Assembly (NCBI GenBank): GCA_937927975.1 | Contig: CALEZT010000068.1 | Location: 1-29,451, forward strand | Length of the DNA stretch: 29,451 nucleotides | Direction of reading: 5' to 3' | From: an uncultured Phycisphaerales bacterium | GTDB lineage: Bacteria; Planctomycetota; Phycisphaerae; Sedimentisphaerales; Anaerobacaceae | Shown: piece by piece, positions 23,896 through 29,451 of the stretch | How positions within the stretch are numbered: position 1 is the first letter of the stretch | Layout: each line of letters begins with the position of its first letter | Program-made: the position numbers and the translations under genes | Notes under the pieces: model-generated | Databases searched by the model: none | The model's input: the letters and a program-made list of their open reading frames with translations, nothing else | Told to the model about the DNA's origin: nothing

Positions 23896-25323
23896 TCACA
23901 CCTCAATCATGGACCGCCCCTTGGGCAGGTCGAAACAAATCGTCACGTGGCCGGCGGCTTGATGCCAGGAGCCGCTCTTGAGCGACAGATGGTTCGATGC
24001 TTTCTCCAGGGCAGCCGGGGTCGTGCCCAGAGAGACGCTGGGCGGCCGCGGTCCGGCGTTCTTCACGCGAACCGTGAAGCGGGGAGCGGCAAACGGTGCG
24101 TCCAGGACGATTCGATTGCCCTGTCGCGTGATCCGCGTGAGTTCTTTCGCCGCCCAGTAACGAGCGATCTCGCTGAGTTTCATCCAGATGAGGTGATCGT
24201 ACCTGGCGTGCAACCGTCGGACGACCTCCTGGAAGATCTGGAAGCCGATCTCCTGCCCGTTGAAGTAGATCCCCGGCCAGTGGCAGACGAGGATCGCCGG
24301 ATCGCCCTTGTCGATCACCTGGGGGAGTCGGCCGCCCCTGAGGTCTTCGGTGATGAACTGGTCCACGGAGCCCTGCTCGAGCCCATCCCAGCCTCCGAAC
24401 CAGTCGCCTGTACAGCCGATGATCGAGACCACGCATTTCGGGTCCGGCCCGCCCAGTCCCGAAGCATATTCGACGCGAGGCGCGACGCTCTGGTCGTCCG
24501 TGAAGAGATGCCGGAAGTAGTGGGGAATCTCCGCATTATAAATATCCCGGCACGCCTGCAACGTGGCCTGGGCCAGTTCGGGCAGCACGCGGTTGCCGAA
24601 CCCGCCGGGCGTGGTGATGCCCTCGCACGGAAGCCCCACGTTCTTGAGGATACGCAGGGCATAGCTCAGATAGTCCGCCAACTGGTCCACGGACTTGCCG
24701 TCGGTCCAGCGGAAGTTCTCCATGAAACGGTCTGTTCGCTCGGGAAACGGCCGGCCCGTTCGAGTGTCGATGACCCACGTGTGCGAGATCATCTCCGGAT
24801 GAATGTCCCAGTCGGGCGTCATGAGCGTGCGAACGAGGGCCAGGCTCTCGTCAAGCTCCTTCTTCGACCAGCCGGGCAGGTCGCGATCGAGCCATCCCAC
24901 GCAGGCGGGATACGGGACGATGCTGTACTTGCCTTTGACCCCGTGCTCGTGGCACCACTGGCCGAACTTGCGGACGAAGGAGTCGGGAATCTCACGAGGC
25001 AGCTTTCGCCAATCCTGTTTGTAGTTGTTGGGAAACGCCTCCGCGAAATGAGGGATGCCGAAATGAGCCAGGTTCACCAGGCAGGTCGAATCGTCGATGA
25101 TCAGACTGAGGGGGACCCGTCCGCACGGGTTCAGCACTTCGACATCCGCCGCCCGCTCGGGACGATCCCCCCGCTCCTGGGCGGTCGCCCGAACGCTCCG
25201 AAGGGCGGCCCCGCCGCCGAGGGCTGCGACGATGCCGCTCCCGAGCAAACGACGACGGGTCATGGTGTCGAGAGAGGCCGCGATGGTTCCAGGGTTGATG
25301 CGACCGAACGTTTCGTCCTTCAT
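23896..25323 (-). CDS. Tat-exported divergent polysaccharide-deacetylase-like protein
   Basis: 475 residues; AGGAG 6 bases before the ATG at 25323, a better start than the internal ATG at 25263. The twin-arginine signal (TRRRLLGSG, residues 22-30) follows a longer n-region than usual. The mature part opens LSLIIDDSTC (Asp77-Asp78), and a later HPEMISHTW (His175, His181) could supply the His pair of a NodB-like metal site; HEHGVKGKYSIVPYP and GDPAILVCHWPGIYF also fit a TIM-barrel/NodB-type order. The match to polysaccharide deacetylases is partial, so the activity is uncertain. It sits 51 bases after the FixJ-type regulator and directly before the sulfatase, suggesting a role in de-esterifying or de-acetylating a sulfated glycan. 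It could instead be a related, non-deacetylase family. Confidence 0.65.
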   Translation of the reverse strand: MKDETFGRINPGTIAASLDTMTRRRLLGSGIVAALGGGAALRSVRATAQERGDRPERAADVEVLNPCGRVPLSLIIDDSTCLVNLAHFGIPHFAEAFPNNYKQDWRKLPREIPDSFVRKFGQWCHEHGVKGKYSIVPYPACVGWLDRDLPGWSKKELDESLALVRTLMTPDWDIHPEMISHTWVIDTRTGRPFPERTDRFMENFRWTDGKSVDQLADYLSYALRILKNVGLPCEGITTPGGFGNRVLPELAQATLQACRDIYNAEIPHYFRHLFTDDQSVAPRVEYASGLGGPDPKCVVSIIGCTGDWFGGWDGLEQGSVDQFITEDLRGGRLPQVIDKGDPAILVCHWPGIYFNGQEIGFQIFQEVVRRLHARYDHLIWMKLSEIARYWAAKELTRITRQGNRIVLDAPFAAPRFTVRVKNAGPRPPSVSLGTTPAALEKASNHLSLKSGSWHQAAGHVTICFDLPKGRSMIEV

Positions 25324-25374
25324 GCCTTGCTCCTGTCTTTGTGTGCTGCGAAAAACCTGTTGGATCGACTGGGG

Positions 25375-26007
25375 TTACGTGGACGTCTCCTGAGCCGGGA
25401 CCGTCTTGGGGTCTTGTGCGTCCGCCCGGAGGATTCCCATCTCCTCCGCCCGCCGGAACAGTTCAATGATGTTCGCAGACCCCAGTTTTCGCATTACGTG
25501 TCCGCGGTGAACCTCGACCGTCCTTGGCGAGCGATGCAATTCCGTCCCTATCTCCCGACTGTTCTTGCCTTTGAGAATCAGGTACAGAATCTTCATCTCG
25601 GCCCGAGTCAGTCCGCATTCTTCGAGGGCTCTCTGCCCGTTCCGGTCGGCAAGGAGGTTGCGGACCGTTCGGAGAAATGTGTCGCGGTCCAGCGGCTTTT
25701 CAACGAAGTCGGCCGCGCCGGCCTTCATCGCACGCACAGCCATAGGGACATCGGCATAGCCTGTGACGAGCAGGACCGGCAGCCACGGATGATGCCGTTT
25801 GACCTCGCAGAGCAGGTCCACCCCGTCCTTCTCCGGCATTCTCACGTCCGTGATCAACAGATCGCACATCTCCGTGGCCAGGTGCGACAGGCAGTCGCGG
25901 GCGTTGTGGAAACACCGTACGCTCAGGCCGACCCGCTCCAGCGTCTTGGACACGGCCGAACACACACTGTGCTCATCATCCACGAAGATGACTCGTGCAG
26001 CTTTCAT
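25375..26007 (-). CDS. FixJ-family response regulator (REC + LuxR-type HTH)
   Basis: 210 residues from the ATG at 26007; GAGG lies 8 bases upstream, whereas the ATG at 26013 would leave only 2 bases to the same ribosome site. The receiver domain has the acidic pair VDDE, the phospho-acceptor Asp54 (ITDVRMPEKDG) and the conserved Lys104 (EKPLD). The C-terminal LuxR helix-turn-helix runs from LTRAEMKILYLILKG to TVEVHRGHVMRKLG. It is a DNA-binding transcriptional regulator. It follows the PAS kinase gene by 28 bases, so the two form a two-component system. Genes immediately downstream encode the deacetylase-like protein and the sulfatase, natural candidates for control. Cognate pairing is inferred from adjacency. 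Confidence 0.93.
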   Translation of the reverse strand: MKAARVIFVDDEHSVCSAVSKTLERVGLSVRCFHNARDCLSHLATEMCDLLITDVRMPEKDGVDLLCEVKRHHPWLPVLLVTGYADVPMAVRAMKAGAADFVEKPLDRDTFLRTVRNLLADRNGQRALEECGLTRAEMKILYLILKGKNSREIGTELHRSPRTVEVHRGHVMRKLGSANIIELFRRAEEMGILRADAQDPKTVPAQETST

Positions 26008-26035
26008 ACGCATTACCTCGATGTCGTCTCTAGGT

Positions 26036-27526
26036 TCACTGCCCGGTCGGCAGGGTGACGATGAACGTGGTCCCCTGGCCGAATCGACTGTCCACCCTGA
26101 TGTTCCCCCTTGCCTGCGTCACGATTCTCTGGACGATGCACAGGCCCAATCCGGTTCCCTCGCCTGCCCGCTTGGTTGTGAAGAACGGATCGAAAAGACG
26201 CGGCAAATGCTCGGGGGCGATTCCGCCGCAGTCGTCCTCAAATCGCAGTTCGACCGCATTGGCCCGTCGCTGTCCCACGACGCGGAAGTGCCGGCCGCCC
26301 AGTCCGGACGCCGCGTCAATGGCGTTCTGAGCCAGGGAGAAGAAGACCTGTTCGATGTCCCGCTCGTTGGCGTAGACCGGCGGCAGATTCTCGAGTTGTT
26401 CGACGACCACGGAGACGCCGGCCCTCCCCGCGATCTCGTCGAGCAGACGCATCACCCGGCGGGCCGTCGTGGACAAGTCCACCGGCCCGATCGTCTTGTC
26501 CGACGCGCTTCTGGCGAACCCGCGGAATCGCTGCAGGATCTCTATCATATGCGAGGTCTCCCTCAGCCCATCGGCCAGGTCCTCCATCACGGTCGGCGAA
26601 GAAGGCATGCCCTCCAGCTCCTTCATTGCGTTCTGAAGCGAAAGACGGATCACCGTCAGCGGCTGCGTCAGCTCGTGCGCGACCGTCGCGCTGAGCGTGC
26701 CCAAAGACGCAAGCTGCTCCGCTCTGGCCATCTTCTCGCGGTAGGCCTCCAGTTCCTCCTGGGCCGACCGCAGTTCGTGGACGTCCCGAGCGATCAGCAG
26801 GCCCGCGGTCACGCGGCCTTCGCTGTCCCGCAGCGGCGCGATGGTCGTGCCGTACCATCGCCACCGTCCCCCGACGCACGATTTTGCGACTCCCACGTAC
26901 GGCGAGCCTGTGCGAACCACCCCGCGGACGACCGCCGCCTGTCGATCGGCAATCTCCTTTGGGAACAGATCCCACATCGTCTTGCCGACGAAGTCGCGCG
27001 GCGCGCCCCCCAGAGCTCCGGCCGCGGTGCCGTTCATGAACAGGAACTTCCCGTCTTCATCGACGATCGCAATCGCCTCTCCCGCGCTCTCGACCACCGC
27101 TCGATATCGCTCCTGGGTTGCTTTGAGTTCCTGTTCGAGCTGTCTGGCTTCCGTCACGTCCTTGCTGAAGATGGCGATCTGAAGCACCTGGCCGGTGGCG
27201 TCGACGACGGGATACATGCTGAAGTCCATGTGCCGGCCCATCCTTTGGTCTTCAAATCGAACGGCCTGGCCCATGCGGACGACCTGACGGATCAGTCCGG
27301 CGCGATCTTCGGCGACGGACTTGGGCAGGATCGCTTCCTCCATGTCCTCCATCCGAGCGCCCACCATGTCCGCCACGGTCCTCTTGAATCGCTTGGCCGC
27401 GGTTTCGTTGACCATCAGGACCGTTCCTTCGGGATCGACCAGAAGAATCGATTCGGTCACTGCGTTGAACAGCGCCCGCAACATCCCCTCCGCGGATTGC
27501 ACCCGTGCGTCATCTGCGTCACCCAT
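26036..27526 (-). CDS. PAS-PAS sensor histidine kinase
   Basis: 496 residues from the ATG at 27526 (GGGGAG 4 bases upstream); longer frames begin with a TTG at the predicted transcription start and are less likely. There is no membrane segment, so it is a cytoplasmic sensor. Two PAS domains lie at about 12-130 and 140-255 (each ending before the ARQLEQE and ELRSAQEELEAY coiled regions). The phospho-acceptor histidine is H284 in VAHELTQP, the N-box is LAQNAIDAA (N401), and the ATP-binding glycines are DDCGGI (about 431-436) and GEGTGLGL (about 455). These match a complete HisKA/HATPase kinase. PAS domains suggest sensing of a ligand, redox state or light, not identified here. It precedes its regulator by 28 bases. 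Confidence 0.92.
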   Translation of the reverse strand: MGDADDARVQSAEGMLRALFNAVTESILLVDPEGTVLMVNETAAKRFKRTVADMVGARMEDMEEAILPKSVAEDRAGLIRQVVRMGQAVRFEDQRMGRHMDFSMYPVVDATGQVLQIAIFSKDVTEARQLEQELKATQERYRAVVESAGEAIAIVDEDGKFLFMNGTAAGALGGAPRDFVGKTMWDLFPKEIADRQAAVVRGVVRTGSPYVGVAKSCVGGRWRWYGTTIAPLRDSEGRVTAGLLIARDVHELRSAQEELEAYREKMARAEQLASLGTLSATVAHELTQPLTVIRLSLQNAMKELEGMPSSPTVMEDLADGLRETSHMIEILQRFRGFARSASDKTIGPVDLSTTARRVMRLLDEIAGRAGVSVVVEQLENLPPVYANERDIEQVFFSLAQNAIDAASGLGGRHFRVVGQRRANAVELRFEDDCGGIAPEHLPRLFDPFFTTKRAGEGTGLGLCIVQRIVTQARGNIRVDSRFGQGTTFIVTLPTGQ

Positions 27527-27642
27527 TTTGCTCCCCGGACTTGTCGCCACCACCACAGACGCATCCGCGACCCCACCAGGGTCGCACACGATCCGGCCAT
27601 CGACCATGTCTTGATTCGGGCCATCGGATAGACACAAGAATC

Positions 27643-27671
27643 ATCATACGGGCGGGGGCTGCGGCAATCAA
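27643..27671 (-). promoter_or_regulatory. Strong promoter of the kinase-regulator-deacetylase-sulfatase genes
   Basis: On the minus strand TTGATT (27671-27666), a 17-base spacer and TATGAT (27648-27643; 5 of 6). Transcription would start near 27636, one base from the TTG that would otherwise open the frame, supporting the downstream ATG at 27526. Confidence 0.65.
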
Positions 27672-27747
27672 GGGGAACTTGATCGCTTCCAGGGAACGGC
27701 AAGACGCAGGGTGCGAGGAATCACAGGATGCGAAAACGCCGACAGGA

Positions 27748-29451
27748 TCACTTCTCCGATAACACCGTCTCAATGCACTGGTCGGCGCGTTCCGGATCGA
27801 CCGCCGGGGCGCTGGGAGGAACCAGCGGCAGGAACAAGGTGAAGATGGTGCCCTTTTCCAGTTCGCTTTCGACTTCGATTCGCCCGCCATGGGCGGCGAC
27901 GATCTTGCTGACGATGGCCAAGCCAAGCCCGGTCCCCTTGATCTCCTTGCCTGGTCGGCTGACCCGGTAGAAGCGGTCGAAGATCTTCGACAGGTCCTCT
28001 TTGGGGATGCCGTAGCCGGTGTCGCTGATCCGGACGATCACGTGGTCCGGCTCGCCGGATGCGGAGATCTGAACGCGACCCCCCTGCGGAGTGAACTTGA
28101 TCGCGTTGTTGACGAGATTGATCAGGACCTGGAGTATGCGGTCGTTGTCGTACACGGCCGTCGGGAGATTCCGCTGAACGTCCACAGCCAGGTGCACACC
28201 GCTCTTGGCCGCGTTCGGCTGCATGGTGTTGAACACCTCGTTGATCGCCGCGGCGATCGAGTTGGACTGCATGTTGAGTCTCATCTTCCCGGCGTTGAGC
28301 TTCTGGAAGTCCAGCACGTCGTCGATCAATCTGGACAGGCGGTCGATGTTGCGTTTGGCGACGTCGAGGAAGTGTTGCTGGTCCTTGTTGATCCGGCCGG
28401 CGACACCGTCCAGGACGATGATCACCGCCTCTCTCATCGAGCTCAGAGGGGTTCGAAGTTCGTGAGAAACGGTCGCGATGAACTGCGACTTCATTTCCAT
28501 GGTTCGCTGCAGCTCCTCCTCGGCCCGCTTTCGGTCGGTGATGTCGTTCGCTGCGATGAGCACGTGCTTGCTTCCGTCGATATGGACCGGCTCCACACTC
28601 ACGGCCATCCAGGGTCTGCTCTTGTCGTAGCGCAGGGCCAGTTGCATCTCCTTTCCGCGAATGGCCTCGTCGGCAACCAGCGCCTTGCGGACCATGTCCC
28701 GAAGCAGGCAGCCTTCGCAGGATTGGACCCCGCCCGGATTGTCCAGAAGACTGGCGGCGTGAACGCAACCGAGCGTCTGGCAGGCGTCGCAACCGATGAT
28801 GCCGGCGTAGTCCTTCCCGGACATCTGGCGGATGACATCGTTGGCTCGGGTTACCTTCAGATGGTCGTTGACCAACAGCATGCCCAGCGGGGTCGCATCG
28901 AAGATCGCTTCGAGGTTCTTCTGCTTTCGGTTGAGAACCTCCTGGATCCGTCGGCTCTCGGTCACGTCCACGAGCGAGACCATCAGACAGATAGGCTTTC
29001 CGCTTGCGTCCCGGACCGCGCTGGCCGACACCTGAACGATGAAATCCGAACCGTCGGCGCGGCATGCCTCCATATCTCCGTTCCACATGCCGTTCTCCAA
29101 GGCCAATCGACATGCAGTCATCGCGTCATCCGTGGATTTCACAAGAGTCGCGATGGATCTGCCCAGGATCTCGCTTTCCTCGGTGTATCCCCACATTCTC
29201 AAAGCCGATGGGTTGGCGAACGTCAGTCTGTTCTCCAGATCGACAAACACGATGCCGCTGGCGGCGCTGTTGACGGCGCTGTCCTTGAGCAATAGGGCCT
29301 CTTGCACCCGTTCGGCGGTGGCTTTGGCCCCGTTGGCGTCTTCCGCCAGGCTCAGCGCCGCTTCCCGCTGCTGCCGCAACGCCTGGTTGGCCCGGTTCAG
29401 CTCCTGGGCCCACCGCAGCAAGTCGGATTCGTGGGCAGTCCCCTGAAGTCG
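27748..29451 (-). CDS. PAS-rich sensor histidine kinase with cysteine-rich PAS domain (5'-truncated by window edge)
   Basis: 567 residues are visible; the frame is open to 29451, so the true start lies beyond the window. After a coiled stretch (WAQELNRANQALRQQREA) come a PAS domain (about 55-165), a second PAS domain (about 170-305) and the kinase core. The second PAS contains five cysteines, C221, C224, C229, C245 and C248 (Cx2C, x4, C, x15, Cx2C; bases 28708-28791). The phospho-acceptor is H330 in VSHELRTPLSS, with the N-box NLVNNAIKF and ATP-binding glycines DTGYGIP and GTGLGLAI downstream. Complete HisKA/HATPase. No membrane segment is visible. It is co-directional with the next kinase, which has its own promoter. 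The cysteines may bind a metal or Fe-S cluster, by analogy only. Confidence 0.9.
   Translation of the reverse strand, partial: RLQGTAHESDLLRWAQELNRANQALRQQREAALSLAEDANGAKATAERVQEALLLKDSAVNSAASGIVFVDLENRLTFANPSALRMWGYTEESEILGRSIATLVKSTDDAMTACRLALENGMWNGDMEACRADGSDFIVQVSASAVRDASGKPICLMVSLVDVTESRRIQEVLNRKQKNLEAIFDATPLGMLLVNDHLKVTRANDVIRQMSGKDYAGIIGCDACQTLGCVHAASLLDNPGGVQSCEGCLLRDMVRKALVADEAIRGKEMQLALRYDKSRPWMAVSVEPVHIDGSKHVLIAANDITDRKRAEEELQRTMEMKSQFIATVSHELRTPLSSMREAVIIVLDGVAGRINKDQQHFLDVAKRNIDRLSRLIDDVLDFQKLNAGKMRLNMQSNSIAAAINEVFNTMQPNAAKSGVHLAVDVQRNLPTAVYDNDRILQVLINLVNNAIKFTPQGGRVQISASGEPDHVIVRISDTGYGIPKEDLSKIFDRFYRVSRPGKEIKGTGLGLAIVSKIVAAHGGRIEVESELEKGTIFTLFLPLVPPSAPAVDPERADQCIETVLSEK

Noticed and set aside
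23887..26058. 723-codon plus-strand frame across the deacetylase-like and regulator genes
   Set aside because: It spans two well-supported minus-strand genes, including the FixJ-type regulator with conserved Asp and Lys. It is an antisense shadow.

Overview
The window looks like a high-GC chromosome fragment of a Planctomycetota-type bacterium, probably a Phycisphaerae relative. This is inferred from gene content; there is no rRNA marker. The supporting features are several twin-arginine (Tat) exported enzymes, including two exported Gfo/Idh/MocA oxidoreductases, a formylglycine sulfatase, large modular LamG/discoidin surface proteins, a PEP-CTERM-like protein and PAS-rich histidine kinases. 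I saw no tRNA, rRNA, CRISPR array, transposase or integrase.

Layout. 1-2218 (-): 3'-truncated secreted LamG / discoidin protein. 2455-3930 (+): a near-consensus promoter driving a metallo-beta-lactamase/beta-CASP RNase-like gene. 3991-5349 (-): MFS transporter. 5594-13659 (+): Tat-exported oxidoreductase, Tat-exported sugar-isomerase-like protein, then two adjacent paralogous beta-helix proteins (possibly GH141-like). 18629-13688 (-): a three-gene operon of Tat oxidoreductase, atypical Nramp-fold transporter and two-domain alpha/beta-hydrolase (esterase), with a TTGACA-17-TACGAT promoter. 20314-18829 (-): overlapping ECF sigma factor, small membrane protein and Spy/CpxP-like membrane protein. 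21249-20434 (-): secreted Spy-like/EF-hand protein. 22192-21548 (-): PEP-CTERM-like protein. 27526-22450 (-): PAS kinase, FixJ-type regulator, Tat-exported deacetylase-like protein and sulfatase, all in one direction with short gaps and a promoter only before the kinase. 29451-27748 (-): a second PAS kinase, cut by the window edge.

How it may work together. The middle of the window resembles a locus for breaking down a decorated (acetylated and/or sulfated) polysaccharide outside the cytoplasm. Beta-helix proteins would act on the glycan, an esterase and a sulfatase would remove decorations, exported oxidoreductases and an isomerase-like protein would modify released sugars, and MFS and Nramp-like carriers would import products. 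The isomerase-like protein belongs to a fold used for fucose/arabinose isomerisation, and GH141 contains fucosidases, so a fucose-containing glycan is a tempting but unproven substrate. The kinase/regulator pair sits directly upstream of the deacetylase-like and sulfatase genes and may control them.

The least ordinary items are the Tat-exported isomerase-like protein, the Nramp homologue that lacks both metal-binding signatures, the 110-base identical block in otherwise diverged tandem beta-helix genes, the cysteine-rich PAS domain, and the ECF sigma / Spy-like module.
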